Notes: generated by a model from the letters alone, not told the origin. DNA of 64,000 bases from Paraburkholderia phosphatilytica (GCF_003443895.1 NZ_QQOA01000022.1:1-64000); one strand, 5' to 3'. Positions 43,692 through 54,193 are shown, numbered from the stretch's first letter. Translations and numbers: made by a program.

Positions 43692-45153
43692 TCTCGCAGC
43701 TCCCATGCCGCGGATCGCATAGCCAATCCGCCGTCCAGCCGCCGCCCAGGTCGCCGAACAGCGTCGCCGTGTCGAGCAGGCGCTGTTCGTGCACGGTCAG
43801 CGCGGATTCCTCGCTGGTCAGCTGAGTCGCCTGCGCGGTCGCGACCGTCGTGTAGTCAACCGTGCCCGCCTGATACTCGTTCTTCGCGATCTGCGTACCG
43901 CGCGTCGCATCGCGCACCGCGCCGTCGATCACGGTCTGCTGCTGCGACAGAATGCGCAGCCCGGACAGATCGTTCTCCACATCTTCGAACGCCGTCAGCA
44001 CGGTGCCGCGGTAGTTCGCGACGGCTGCGTCGTACGCGGCGCGCGCGGCCGCCACCTTGCCGCTGCGCTCGCCGCCGTCGAAGATCGTCTCGCTCGCGCT
44101 GCCGCCCAGCGACCACACGCGGTTCGCGGCCTTCAGCAAGCCGTTCAGCGGCGACTGCGTGAATTCGCCGATCGCGGACAGCGACACCGTCGGGTAGTAC
44201 GCGGCAATCTCGACGCCGATCGCCGCGTTCTGCGAAGCCATCTGACGTTCCGCGACCGCGATGTCGGGCCGGCGCTGCAGCAGCGTCGACGGCACGCCCG
44301 CCGGAATGGCCGGCATCGACGGCAGCTTCTCGCTGTGCGGGATCGTCAGTTCCTCGGGGTTCTTGCCGACCAGCACCGCGATCGCGTGCGCGTACTGCGC
44401 GCGCGCCACGCCGAGCGCGATCAGGCTCGACTGCGCGTTTTCGAGCTGCGTCTGCGCGCTGACCAGATCCGACGGCGCGATGGTGCCGGCCTTGTCCTGC
44501 GCGGCGATCACGCGCAGGTACTCCGTGTATTCGTTGACCGTGCGCTGGTACAGGTCGATGTTCGCATCGGCCACGCGCAGGTCGATCACCGCGGTGGCCA
44601 GCGCGACCTGCTCGGACAGCGTCGCGTTCGCGAGTGTCGCCTGGCTTGCCTGCGCGGTGGCCGCGTTTTCCTCGATCGTGCGGCGCACCTCGCCCCACAG
44701 GTCCAGGTCCCAGCTGACGGAGCCTTCGAGCGAGCCCGAGTTGTACACCGACGACCTCGTGCCCAGGCTCGTGGACGTGGTGCTGGCGGACGCACGCTGG
44801 CGCGTGGCCGAACCGGTCACGCCGATGGTCGGGAACAGCGACGCGCGCGCCACCTTCACTTCGGCGAGCGCTTCCTGATAGCTCGCGTAGTCCTGCCGCA
44901 CCGTCTGGTTCGACACCGAGATCATCGGCTCGAGCTGATTGAGCAGCGGATCGTCGAACGCGGTCCACCAGTCGCCCTTCGGCGCCTCGGCTTCCGCCGG
45001 CTGCGCCTGGGTCCAGCCTTCGAGTTCCGAATACGTGGCCGGCACCGGCACCGTCGGGCGCTTGTAGTCCGGGCCGACCGTGCAGCCCGCCGCGAGGCAG
45101 GCGAGCGCAGCGAGGACCGCTATCCGCAGGGTTTTCATGTTCATGCTCTTCAT
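43678..45153 (-). CDS. RND efflux outer membrane lipoprotein, NodT family
   Basis: A 491-residue TolC/OprM-type channel. Lipobox LACLAAGC places the lipidated Cys at C24, followed by TVGPDYKRP, the typical NodT start. Two OEP repeats follow (~60-265 and ~270-470; GVPSTLLQRRPDIAVAERQ marks the second). It provides the outer-membrane exit for the two RND pumps and overlaps the upstream pump gene by ATGA. ATG codons at 45144 and 45138 are possible alternative starts. Confidence 0.93.
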   Translation of the reverse strand: MKSMNMKTLRIAVLAALACLAAGCTVGPDYKRPTVPVPATYSELEGWTQAQPAEAEAPKGDWWTAFDDPLLNQLEPMISVSNQTVRQDYASYQEALAEVKVARASLFPTIGVTGSATRQRASASTTSTSLGTRSSVYNSGSLEGSVSWDLDLWGEVRRTIEENAATAQASQATLANATLSEQVALATAVIDLRVADANIDLYQRTVNEYTEYLRVIAAQDKAGTIAPSDLVSAQTQLENAQSSLIALGVARAQYAHAIAVLVGKNPEELTIPHSEKLPSMPAIPAGVPSTLLQRRPDIAVAERQMASQNAAIGVEIAAYYPTVSLSAIGEFTQSPLNGLLKAANRVWSLGGSASETIFDGGERSGKVAAARAAYDAAVANYRGTVLTAFEDVENDLSGLRILSQQQTVIDGAVRDATRGTQIAKNEYQAGTVDYTTVATAQATQLTSEESALTVHEQRLLDTATLFGDLGGGWTADWLCDPRHGSCETAAH

Positions 45154-48100
45154 GCTTCAGGGTCCGCTTGCCGGTTCCACGGCAGGTTCGCGGCCCAGGC
45201 CGCGAGCCGCGCGCGCAGCCGGTCGAGGTAGAGGTAGATCACCGGTGTCGTGTACAGCGTGAACACCTGGGAGAGAATCAGGCCGCCCATCACGGTGACG
45301 CCGAGCGGCTGGCGCAGCGACCCACCCTGGCCGATGCCGATCGCGAGCGGCACCGCGCCGAGCACGGCCGCCGCCGTCGTCATCATGATCGGCCGCAGAC
45401 GCACCACCGCGGCTTCGTGGATCGCCTGCTTCGCCGGCATGCCGTCGTTGCGCTGCAGCTGGATCGCGACGTCGACCATCATGATCCCGTTCTTCTTGAC
45501 GATACCGATCAGCAGGATGATGCCGATCATCGCGATTACCGAGAACGGCGTGCCGAAGATCAGCAGCGCGAGCGTCGCGCCGATGCCCGCGGACGGCAAC
45601 GTCGACAGGATCGTGATCGGGTGGATCGTGTTCTCGTACAGCACGCCGAGCACGATGTACACCACGGCGAGCGCGGCGAGGATCAGCAGCGGCACCGTGC
45701 CCATCGATTGAGAATACGCCTGCGCCGCGCCCGCGAACGCACCGTGGATCGACGCCGGCACGCCGATCTCCGCGCTCACCTCCTTGATCGCGGCGTCCGC
45801 CTTGCTGAGCGAGCCGCCTGTCGGCAGGTTGAACGAGATCGTCGCGGCGACGAGCCCGCTCTGGTGATTCACCTGGGTCGCCGTGTGGCTGCTCAGGTAG
45901 CTCGCCATCGCGGGCAGCGGCACCATCGTTTCCGCCGACGTGCTGTCCGCGCTACCGCTCGACGTGCCGCCCTTGCTGTTCGAGATGCTGTTGGTGGTCT
46001 GGTTCGCTTCCGCGTTCGAATTCGACGAATTCGTCTCCGAGCTCGTCGACGTCGTGCTCGCCTTCGCCGTCGTCATCTGCGTCTGCGCGGTGCCGGTCGC
46101 GTTGCCCGCGGCGGTGCTCAGATACATCTGGTCGAGCATCTGCGGGAACTGCCAGTACGGCGGCGCGAGCTCCATCACCACCGCATACTGGTTGATCTGG
46201 TTGTAGATCGTGGACACGGTGCGCTGACCGAACGCGTCGTACAGCACGTTGTCGATCTGGTTCGGCTGGAAGCCGTAGCGCATCGCGGTCTCGCGGCTCA
46301 CGTTCACGTAGGTCTGCAGACCGTTCTGCTGCAGGTCCGAGTTCACGTCCGTCAGCTGCGAGCGGTACTTGCCGAGCGCGGTGACGAGCGCGGGCGTCCA
46401 CTTGTAGAGCGCCTCGGGATCGTCGCTCGTCAGCGTGTACTGGTATTCCGCCGCCGACTGCCGCCCGCCGATGCGCAGATCCTGCTGCGCCTGCAGGAAG
46501 AGCCGCGCGCCGGACACCCGTTCGAGCTTCGGCCGCAGCCGGTTCACCACGTCCGTCGCGGTCGCGTGACGCTGCGCGAGCGGCTTCAGCGAAATGAACA
46601 CCTGCGCGGTATTGAGCGCGCGGCCGCCGGTGAAGCCCGCCACTGTCGCCACCGCCGGGTCGGTCTGCACGATCGACTGCAGCTGCTCGAGCTTCTTCTT
46701 CATCGCCGGGAACGAGATGCTCTGGTCGGCGATGATCTGCCCGATCAGCATGCCGTTGTCCTGCTCGGGAAAGAACGTGGACGGCACCAGCTTGAACAGG
46801 AACACGTTCGCGATCATCAGCGCGAGCAGCACCAGGATCACCAGCAGCGAGTGGTCGAGCACCGCGGTCAGCGAGCGCGAATAGCCGTCCTTGAAGCGGT
46901 CGAACTGGCGTTCCACCCAGCGCGCCCAGCGCCAGCGCGACGGCCCCGCGCTCTCGCGCGACAGCACGTACGCGCACATCGCCGGCGTCACCGTCAGCGA
47001 CACGACGAGCGAGATCAGGATCGACACCGACAGCGTGACCGCGAACTCGTGGAACAGCAGCCCGACGATGCCCGGCATCAGCAGGATCGGCAGAAACACC
47101 GCGATCAGCGACAGGCTCATCGAGATCACGGTGAACGACACCTCGGCGCTGCCGCGCAACGCCGCCTCGTGCGGACTGAGCCCCGCCTCCAGGTGCCGCA
47201 CGATGTTCTCCAGCACCACCACCGCATCGTCGACGACGAAGCCGGTCGCAATGGTGAGCGCCATCAGCGACAGGTTGTCGATGCTGTAGCCCATCAGCCA
47301 CATCGGCCCGAACGTGCCGACGATCGACAGCGGCAGCGCGACGGCCGGCACCAGCACCGCGCGCGGCGACTGCAGGAACACGAACACCACGCCCACCACC
47401 AGCAGCACCGCGATGAACAGCGTGCGCTCCGTGTCACCGACCGACGCGTGCACGGACTGCGAGTGATCGACCGCGACGCCGACGTGCACGCCGCTCGGCA
47501 AGGTCGCCTCGATGGACGGCAGCACCGCCTTGATCTGCCCGACCGTCTTCACGACGTTGCCGCCCGGCGTCGGGAACACGATCACGAGCACGGCCGCCTT
47601 GCCGTTGTAGAGCCCCGCGTTGCGGATGTTCTCGTTCGAATCGATCACGTCGGCGACGTCTTTCAGCAGCACCGGCGAGCCCTTGCGATACGCGACGACA
47701 AGGTCCCGATATGGCGCCGCCTTCGTGATCTGGTCGTTCGACGTCACCTCGTAGCGCTGCTGGCCCTGATCGATGTGCCCTTTCGCGCTGTCCGCGTTCG
47801 CGGCACTCACCGCCGCGCGCACGTCCTCCAGGCCGATGCCGTAGCTGTTGAGCTTGCCCGGCTGCAGTTCGACGCGCACCGCGGGCAGCGCACCGCCGCC
47901 CACCGTGATCTGCCCGACGCCGCTGATCTGCGACAGCTGCTGCAGGATCACCGAATCCGCGGAGTCGTAGAGCTGCGCGGTGGTGAGCGTGTCCGACGTC
48001 AGCGCGAGCACCATCAGCGGCGCCTCGGCCGGGTTGTACTGGCGGTAGCTCGGATTGCTTCGCAGCGTGGTGGGCAGATCGGCGCGCGCCGCCTGGATCG

Positions 48101-48431
48101 CGGCTTCGACGTCGCGGGCCGCGCCGTTGATGTCGCGGTTCAGCCCGAACACGACGACGATCATCGACGTGCCCACCGAATTGATCGACGTCAATTCGTT
48201 GACGTCGGCGATCGTGCCGAGCCGCTTTTCGAGCGGCTCCGCCACCGTCGACGCCATGATTTCCGGGCTTGCGCCGGCCATCATCGCCTGCACGACGATC
48301 ACCGGATACGCGACGTTCGGCAGCGGCGAAACCGGCAGCCGGAAGTACGCGAGGAAGCCCGAGATCGCGATGGCGATCGCGAGCAGCGTGGTCGCGACCG
48401 GCCGTTTGATGAAGAGCGCCGAAATGTTCAC
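45150..48431 (-). CDS. RND efflux permease, MdtC-like, with Ser/Thr/Asn-rich insertion
   Basis: A 1093-residue HAE1 RND pump, longer than the usual ~1025-1040. It has twelve membrane helices; the proton-relay Asp pair is at D401-D402 (ATGFVVDDAVVVLEN) and the TM10 Lys is in GIVKKNGIMMVD. Between LDQMYLS and MVPLPAMA (~774-835) lies a ~60-residue low-complexity insertion of Ser, Thr, Asn and Ala in the periplasmic domain, where MdtC-type relatives have a short hairpin. It is coupled by ATGA to both neighbours and likely forms a heteromeric pump with the other RND protein, as MdtB2C does. Confidence 0.92.
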   Translation of the reverse strand: MNISALFIKRPVATTLLAIAIAISGFLAYFRLPVSPLPNVAYPVIVVQAMMAGASPEIMASTVAEPLEKRLGTIADVNELTSINSVGTSMIVVVFGLNRDINGAARDVEAAIQAARADLPTTLRSNPSYRQYNPAEAPLMVLALTSDTLTTAQLYDSADSVILQQLSQISGVGQITVGGGALPAVRVELQPGKLNSYGIGLEDVRAAVSAANADSAKGHIDQGQQRYEVTSNDQITKAAPYRDLVVAYRKGSPVLLKDVADVIDSNENIRNAGLYNGKAAVLVIVFPTPGGNVVKTVGQIKAVLPSIEATLPSGVHVGVAVDHSQSVHASVGDTERTLFIAVLLVVGVVFVFLQSPRAVLVPAVALPLSIVGTFGPMWLMGYSIDNLSLMALTIATGFVVDDAVVVLENIVRHLEAGLSPHEAALRGSAEVSFTVISMSLSLIAVFLPILLMPGIVGLLFHEFAVTLSVSILISLVVSLTVTPAMCAYVLSRESAGPSRWRWARWVERQFDRFKDGYSRSLTAVLDHSLLVILVLLALMIANVFLFKLVPSTFFPEQDNGMLIGQIIADQSISFPAMKKKLEQLQSIVQTDPAVATVAGFTGGRALNTAQVFISLKPLAQRHATATDVVNRLRPKLERVSGARLFLQAQQDLRIGGRQSAAEYQYTLTSDDPEALYKWTPALVTALGKYRSQLTDVNSDLQQNGLQTYVNVSRETAMRYGFQPNQIDNVLYDAFGQRTVSTIYNQINQYAVVMELAPPYWQFPQMLDQMYLSTAAGNATGTAQTQMTTAKASTTSTSSETNSSNSNAEANQTTNSISNSKGGTSSGSADSTSAETMVPLPAMASYLSSHTATQVNHQSGLVAATISFNLPTGGSLSKADAAIKEVSAEIGVPASIHGAFAGAAQAYSQSMGTVPLLILAALAVVYIVLGVLYENTIHPITILSTLPSAGIGATLALLIFGTPFSVIAMIGIILLIGIVKKNGIMMVDVAIQLQRNDGMPAKQAIHEAAVVRLRPIMMTTAAAVLGAVPLAIGIGQGGSLRQPLGVTVMGGLILSQVFTLYTTPVIYLYLDRLRARLAAWAANLPWNRQADPEA

Positions 48432-51400
48432 GGCGCGTTCTCCACCGGGTGATCATCGCCGCCGTCTTCGCCGCGTTCACCACGACGCCGCGCGCGCCAC
48501 GCCCTGAAGCGCCGCGCCATGCGGTCGAACAGCAGGTAGATCACGGGCGTCGTGAAGAGCGTCAGCAGCTGGCTCAGCGTCAGGCCACCGATGATCGCAA
48601 GACCGAGCGGCCGGCGCAGCTCGGAGCCCGTGCCGGTGCCGAGCAGCATCGGCAGCGCGCCGAGCATCGCGGCGAGCGTCGTCATCAGGATCGGGCGGAA
48701 GCGCAGCAGCGATGCCTCGAAGATCGCCTCGTGCGGCGGCTTGCCGTGCTCGCGTTCGGCTTCGAGCGCGAAGTCCACCATCATGATCGCGTTCTTCTTC
48801 ACGATGCCGATCAACAGCACGATACCGATGATGCCGATCACGCCGAGGTCGCTGCCCGCCATCATCAGCGCGAGCAGCGCGCCGATACCGGCGGACGGCA
48901 GCGTCGAAAGAATTGTGACCGGATGCACGAAGCTCTCGTACAGCACGCCGAGCACGATATACACCGCGACGAGGGCCGCGATCAGCAGGTACACCTCGCT
49001 GGAGAGCGAGTCTTCGAACGCCTGCGCGGCGCCCTGGAACGACGACGTGATCGACGGCGGCAGGTTCACCGCGGACTGCGCCTTGCGAATGTCCCTCACT
49101 GCAGCGCTCAGCGACGCGTCCGGCGTCAGGTTGAACGACACCGTCACCGCCGGGAACTGCGCGAGGTGGCTGATCACGAGCGGCGAGCGCGTGAGCTTGA
49201 TGGCCGCGATCTGCGACAGCGGCACCTGCCCGCTCGACGCGGTCTGGCTCGGCAGATACAGGTTGCCGAGCGACTCGATGGTCGGCACCGATTCCGGCTT
49301 CGAGACGAGAATCACGCGGTACTGGCTCGACTGCTCGAAGATCGTCGACACGATACGCTGGCCGAGCGCGTCGTACAGCGCGTTGTCGATCGTCGCGGGC
49401 GTGATGCCGTAGCGCGCCGCGAGCTGCCGGTTCACCTCGACGTCGATGCTCATGCCGTCGGTATCGAGATCGCTGGTTACTTCGGACAACGACGGAATCT
49501 GCTTCATCTTCGCGACGAGCGCCGGCACGTACTGCTGCAGCACCTGCTGGCTCGGGCCGCGCAGCACCAGCTTGTACTGGCTTGGCGAGATCGTGGTGTC
49601 GAGCGTCAGGTCCTGCTCGGGCTGCAGGTACAGCTTGATGCCCGGCACGTTCGTGACCGACGCCTGCAGCCGCTGCGCGATGTCCGCGGCCGACTCCGAG
49701 CGGTCGTCGCGCTGCTTCAGGTTGATCAGGAAGCGGCCGTTGTTGAGCGTCGTATTGGTGCCGTCGATGCCGACGTACGACGTCAGCGATTCGACGTCCG
49801 GGTCCTTCAGCAGCACGTCGGCGAGCGCGTTCTGGCGCGACACCATCGCCTTGTACGACACCGAGTTGTCGGCCACGCTGATGCCCTGGATCACGCCCAC
49901 GTCCTGCACCGGGAACAGGCCCTTCGGAATCAGCACGTACAGCAGCACGGTCAGCACCACCGTACCGACCGCCACCAGCAGCGTCAGCTTCTGATGCTCG
50001 AGCACCCAGCGCAGCCCGCGTTCGTACGCGTTCAGCGTGCGATTGAAAAGCCCCTCGCTGATCCGCTCGAAACGGCTCGGATGCCGCTCGGCCTGTGCGC
50101 GCAGGATCCGCGCGCACAGCATCGGCACCACGGTCAGCGACACGACCGCCGACAGCACGATCGTCACCGCGAGCGTGATCGCGAATTCGCTGAAAAGCCG
50201 GCCGATCACGCCGCCCATGAACAGCAGCGGAATCAGCACCGCGATCAGCGAGATCGTCAGCGACAGGATCGTGAAGCCGATCTGCCCCGCGCCTTTCAGC
50301 GCGGCCTGCAGCGGCGTCTCGCCTTCTTCCAGATAACGCACCACGTTCTCAATCATCACGATCGAATCGTCGACGACGAAACCGGTCGCGATGATGAGCG
50401 CCATCAAGGACAGGTTGTCGATCGAGTAGTTGAGCTCGTACATCACCGCGAGCGTGCCGATCAACGACACCGGCACCGAGATGCTCGGGATGATCGTGGC
50501 CGGCACGTTGCGCAGGAACACGAAGATCACCGCGACCACCAGCAGCACCGCGAGAATCAGTTCGAACGCCGCGTCGCGCACCGACGCCTGGATCACGCCG
50601 GTGCCATCCGACACCACCGTGAGCTGCATGCCGGCCGGCAGCGTCGCTTCGAGAATGGGCAGCTGCTTCTTGATCTGCGAGACCGTCTGGATCACGTTCG
50701 CGCCCGGCTGGCGCTGCACGTTCAGCACGATCGCCGGCGCGCGGTTGTACGACGCGCCCTGCTCGATGTCCTGCGCCGCGGTACTCACGCGCGCCACGTC
50801 GCGCAGATACACCGGCGCGCCGTTCTGATACGCGATCACCGTGTTCAGGTAGTCCTTCGGATCGGAGATCTGGTCGTTCGCGTTGATCGTGTAGTCGAGA
50901 TCCGGCCCGTCGAAGTTGCCCTTCGGCTGGCTCACGTTCACGTCCGCCAGCAGCGTGCGCAGGTCGTCGAGATTGAGGCCGTACGCGGCGAGCTTCTGCG
51001 GATCCGCTTCGACGCGCACCGCCGGCACGTTGCCGCCCGACGTGGTGACGAGACCGACGCCCGGCACTTCCGAGATCTTGGTGCCGAGACGGTTGTTCGC
51101 GATGTCCTGCAGCTGCGTGAGCGACATCGACTTCGACGTGATCGCGAGCGTCATGATCGGCTGGTCGGCCGGATTGACCTTCGCGTACGTGGGCGGCGCG
51201 GGCAGGCCGCTCGGCAGATAGCTGTTCGACGCGTTGATCGCCTGCTGCACGTCCTGCTCGGCGACGTCGAGGTTCAGCGACAGGTCGAACTGCAGCGTGA
51301 TCACCGACGCGCCTTCCGAGCTGTACGAAATCATCTGCTGCAGGCCCGGAATTTCGCCGAGCTGCACTTCGAGCGGCGCGGTGACGGTGGTCGCCATCAC

Positions 51401-51571
51401 GTCGGGACTCGCGCCCGGATAGAAGGTCTGCACCTGGATCGTCGGATAGTCGACGTTCGGCAGCGACGATACGGGCAAAAAGCGCATCGCGAGCAGACCC
51501 ACGAGCACGACGGCGATCATCAGCAGCCATGTGGCTACCGGCCGCAGAATGAACAGACGGGACAGATTCAT
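48428..51571 (-). CDS. RND efflux permease, MdtB-like
   Basis: A 1047-residue HAE1 RND pump of normal length. It starts NLSRLFILRPVATWLLM and has ATGFVVDDSIVMIENVVR (TM4 Asp pair) and GIVKKNAIMMVDFA (TM10). It follows the membrane fusion protein by 19 bp and overlaps the second pump by ATGA. The order MFP-RND-RND-OMF corresponds to E. coli mdtABC plus an outer-membrane factor; substrates of that system include bile salts and novobiocin, but specificity cannot be read here. Confidence 0.93.
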   Translation of the reverse strand: MNLSRLFILRPVATWLLMIAVVLVGLLAMRFLPVSSLPNVDYPTIQVQTFYPGASPDVMATTVTAPLEVQLGEIPGLQQMISYSSEGASVITLQFDLSLNLDVAEQDVQQAINASNSYLPSGLPAPPTYAKVNPADQPIMTLAITSKSMSLTQLQDIANNRLGTKISEVPGVGLVTTSGGNVPAVRVEADPQKLAAYGLNLDDLRTLLADVNVSQPKGNFDGPDLDYTINANDQISDPKDYLNTVIAYQNGAPVYLRDVARVSTAAQDIEQGASYNRAPAIVLNVQRQPGANVIQTVSQIKKQLPILEATLPAGMQLTVVSDGTGVIQASVRDAAFELILAVLLVVAVIFVFLRNVPATIIPSISVPVSLIGTLAVMYELNYSIDNLSLMALIIATGFVVDDSIVMIENVVRYLEEGETPLQAALKGAGQIGFTILSLTISLIAVLIPLLFMGGVIGRLFSEFAITLAVTIVLSAVVSLTVVPMLCARILRAQAERHPSRFERISEGLFNRTLNAYERGLRWVLEHQKLTLLVAVGTVVLTVLLYVLIPKGLFPVQDVGVIQGISVADNSVSYKAMVSRQNALADVLLKDPDVESLTSYVGIDGTNTTLNNGRFLINLKQRDDRSESAADIAQRLQASVTNVPGIKLYLQPEQDLTLDTTISPSQYKLVLRGPSQQVLQQYVPALVAKMKQIPSLSEVTSDLDTDGMSIDVEVNRQLAARYGITPATIDNALYDALGQRIVSTIFEQSSQYRVILVSKPESVPTIESLGNLYLPSQTASSGQVPLSQIAAIKLTRSPLVISHLAQFPAVTVSFNLTPDASLSAAVRDIRKAQSAVNLPPSITSSFQGAAQAFEDSLSSEVYLLIAALVAVYIVLGVLYESFVHPVTILSTLPSAGIGALLALMMAGSDLGVIGIIGIVLLIGIVKKNAIMMVDFALEAEREHGKPPHEAIFEASLLRFRPILMTTLAAMLGALPMLLGTGTGSELRRPLGLAIIGGLTLSQLLTLFTTPVIYLLFDRMARRFRAWRARRRGERGEDGGDDHPVENAP

Positions 51572-51590
51572 CGTGTCAGCCGCCCTTCAC

Positions 51591-52955
51591 TCACGAAGCC
51601 TGCGACGCAGCCGCCGCGCCGGATGCGGCGTGGCCGCGATGCGCGTGCGCGCCGGAGGCGCCCGAAGCTTCGGCCGCTTCCGACGCGCCGCCTTCAGCAG
51701 CGCCTGAAGCACCCGCAGCACCCGAAGCCGGCCGCGCCGCGGCTGCGCGGATCTTCGCGCCGTCGCTCAGGCGGTCCATGCCGTCGGTCACGACCGTATC
51801 GCCTTCGTTGAGACCCGACGCGATCACCGTGTGCGTGCCGTCGCTCGGGCCGATCGTCACCTTGTGAACCGACACCGTGCTGTCCGGATTGACGAGGTAC
51901 ACGTAGTTGCCCGGCGCGCCGCTCTGCACAGCCGGCGTGGGCACGAGCACCGCGTTCTGCATCGTGTCGACCAGCAGCTTCACGTTGACGAACTCGTTCG
52001 GGAACAGCGCGTTGTCGGCATTCGGAAAGCTCGCGCGCAGCGTCACCGTGCCGGTGCTCGTCGTCATCTGGTTGCTGATCGCGTACAGCGTGCCGGTTTC
52101 GATCTGGCGGCTGTTGTCGCTGCTGTACGCGGTGACGGCCAGCTTCGCGCCAGTGTTGAAGCGCGCCAGCACCTTGCCGAGCGAATCCTGCGGCACCGCG
52201 AATTCGACGGTGGTGGGCTGCATCGTCGTGACGACCGCGATGCCGGTGGTGCTCGACGCGGTCACGTAGTTGCCCGGGTCGACGAGACGCAGGCCCACGC
52301 GCCCCGAAACCGGCGACGTGATGTGGCAATACTCGATGTCGAGGTTGTACTGCGCGATCGCGGCCATGTCCGCCTTCACCGCGGCTTCGTCCTGCTGCAC
52401 GGTGAACTGCTGGTCGACGTAGGTCTGTTCGGCGATCGACTTCTGCTGCGAGAGCTGCTGGTAACGCGCGAGGTCCGAATGCGCCTGACCGAGCGCCGCC
52501 TTGTCCTTCGCGAGCTGGGCCTCTTCCTGCTGCCTGCTGATCTGATACTGGCGGTCGTCGATCTGCGCGAGCAGCTGCCCCTTCTTCACGTCTTCGCCTT
52601 CGGTGTACGGCACCGAGGTCAGGTAGCCCGACAGCTGCGGCAGCACCGTGACCGTCGCGACCGGCGTGACGGTGCCGAGCGCGCTCAGCGTTTCCGGCAT
52701 CGCGCCGAGCGCGGCCTTCGAAACCGTCACCACCTGCACGGCGGCGGTGCGCTTCGGCTGCCGCTGCCGCAGGATGTGCAGCACGACCAGCACGATCAGG
52801 ATCAGCACGATGATGATCAGCACCCAGCGGCCGGTGTGGCGGCGCTTTGCCGGCGGCTGGCCGGACGGCGGGCTCGGTGGCGGGCTGGATGAGCGGTGCG
52901 GTTCGGACGAAGACGGGGAAGGCGGTTGCGCCGATGGCCTGGTGGTATCGCTCAT
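51591..52955 (-). CDS. RND efflux membrane fusion protein, MdtA-like
   Basis: A 454-residue periplasmic adaptor. The cytoplasmic N-terminus is Pro/Ser-rich (~1-40), one membrane anchor follows (WVLIIIVLILIVLVVLHIL), then a lipoyl half-motif (QLSGYLTSVPYTEGEDVKKGQLLAQID), an alpha-hairpin rich in Gln, the second lipoyl half (ITSPVSGRVGLRLVDPG) and beta-barrel domains. The C-terminus is an unusual Ala/Gly/Ser/Glu-rich tail (~405-454) with an AHAHRGH stretch. GGAGGT before the ATG is strong. It is the first gene of the efflux operon. Confidence 0.93.
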   Translation of the reverse strand: MSDTTRPSAQPPSPSSSEPHRSSSPPPSPPSGQPPAKRRHTGRWVLIIIVLILIVLVVLHILRQRQPKRTAAVQVVTVSKAALGAMPETLSALGTVTPVATVTVLPQLSGYLTSVPYTEGEDVKKGQLLAQIDDRQYQISRQQEEAQLAKDKAALGQAHSDLARYQQLSQQKSIAEQTYVDQQFTVQQDEAAVKADMAAIAQYNLDIEYCHITSPVSGRVGLRLVDPGNYVTASSTTGIAVVTTMQPTTVEFAVPQDSLGKVLARFNTGAKLAVTAYSSDNSRQIETGTLYAISNQMTTSTGTVTLRASFPNADNALFPNEFVNVKLLVDTMQNAVLVPTPAVQSGAPGNYVYLVNPDSTVSVHKVTIGPSDGTHTVIASGLNEGDTVVTDGMDRLSDGAKIRAAAARPASGAAGASGAAEGGASEAAEASGASGAHAHRGHAASGAAAASQAS

Positions 52956-53466
52956 GCCGACCTCCGGATCTCGAAAGGTTGCGGCCGGCGGGCGGCGTCT
53001 GCACGTTTTTGCGTAGCGACTGACGGCACGGCAGGCAGCGTGGCCAGCGGCACGAAAGCGGACCCTACGGCCGAGTGGGCCGGTTGATTTCTTCTTTGCG
53101 ACATACAGCTCCCCATGATGCGAAGGTGCCGGCCAGGGACGGCAGCGGTGACATTGGCGACTGTAGACAACATCGGCTCCGCATAGGCTACATGTCCCTC
53201 ACGGTTCATTCCAGTTCATTACAAGCATCGCGCTCGTAATATCCGGTAATTGAGCCAACCGAAAGTGTTACGTGATGAAACAGACAGGCGGCGACCGTGG
53301 ACCGGTGAGGCCGGCCGACGGCCTCGTTGCAAGGCCATCGGCGGAAGCAGAAGTTGCGCCCGTGGCGGGCGCGAGTGCGACGCAGACCGGCTGGACGACG
53401 GTCTGGTCAAGAACTGTTTGATGCGTAGTTAAAGTCGGGGCGCGGCCGGGCTGCTGCCAGGCCGGG
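52956..53466. other. 511-bp intergenic region upstream of the efflux operon
   Basis: It should hold the efflux promoter. Short reading frames on both strands are out of keeping with real proteins (Arg/Pro-rich, no Shine-Dalgarno). No regulator gene lies next to the operon, and no clear operator dyad was found. Confidence 0.5.
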
Positions 53467-53934
53467 TTACTGCCCGGTCGAGCCGGCACTCTTCACCGCG
53501 CAGCTCGCCGTCACCTTCTCGCCATCGCTGAACGAGAACGTCAGCGGCGTCGTCGTGCCGACCTTCAGTTTCGTCTTCGGCTGTTCGAGCATCACGTGAT
53601 ATCCGCCGGGTGCGAAGGTCAGCGTGCCGTGCGCGGGCAACGGCGCCTTGTCGACCATCGCCATCGTCGACGTGCTGCCCTGGCTCTGCGTCTGATGCAG
53701 CATCGCCATGCCGAATGCTTCGCTGTCCACGCCGACGAGATCGAGCGCTTCCGCGCCGCTATTGTTCGCCTTGAAGTAGCCGCCCGACGGCAGGTTGCCC
53801 GGCAGCAGGCGGATCCAGCAGTCGGACACGCTGACGGCCGCCGGCGCGGCGAAGCCCGGCGCGGACAGGGTGGCCAACCCGGCGGCAAGCGCTCCGGCGA
53901 TCAGGATGCTCGGAATGCGACGGATGCGATTCAT
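53467..53934 (-). CDS. Periplasmic copper chaperone PCu(A)C
   Basis: A 155-residue protein with a Sec signal (SILIAGALAAGLATLSAPGFA) and a cupredoxin-like PCu(A)C domain starting SVSDCWIRLLPG. The Met/His copper ligands are visible: MLHQ, TSTMAMVD, and the YHVML pair, as in the H(M)x10Mx21HxM family pattern. PCu(A)C delivers Cu(I) to cytochrome oxidase or scavenges copper. GGAG precedes the ATG. It opens a block of copper-related genes. Confidence 0.88.
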   Translation of the reverse strand: MNRIRRIPSILIAGALAAGLATLSAPGFAAPAAVSVSDCWIRLLPGNLPSGGYFKANNSGAEALDLVGVDSEAFGMAMLHQTQSQGSTSTMAMVDKAPLPAHGTLTFAPGGYHVMLEQPKTKLKVGTTTPLTFSFSDGEKVTASCAVKSAGSTGQ

Positions 53935-54193
53935 ACGATTTTCTCCAGGCTAAACGAAATAGTCATAGGGCAGCTGCTGTTGCAACTGCGGCGATTCAGG
54001 ATGCAAGACCGCGCGCGCCGCCGCGAAATGCCAGGTGATCGGCGAACCGGACGATCGGGTTCGCACTCGTTGAAAGCGATCTGAAATGTTAGCGCCGCGA
54101 GCGCGTCCGCGGCAGCCCGAGCACGATGCGGTCGACGCGAACGCGCGCGTTCGCCGAGGCGTGCGATCGGGCGGTCTGCTGCTAAAGCGGCAA

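Noticed and set aside
45168..51811. Very long plus-strand open frames (over 1000 codons) opposite the RND genes
   Set aside because: They are Arg/His/Gln/Asp-rich with no domains or start signals, a known shadow of GC-rich codon bias; the minus-strand RND proteins are unmistakable.
52956..53466. Small genes in the 511-bp gap (frames of 60-85 codons on both strands)
   Set aside because: No Shine-Dalgarno, no recognisable composition, and mutually overlapping frames.
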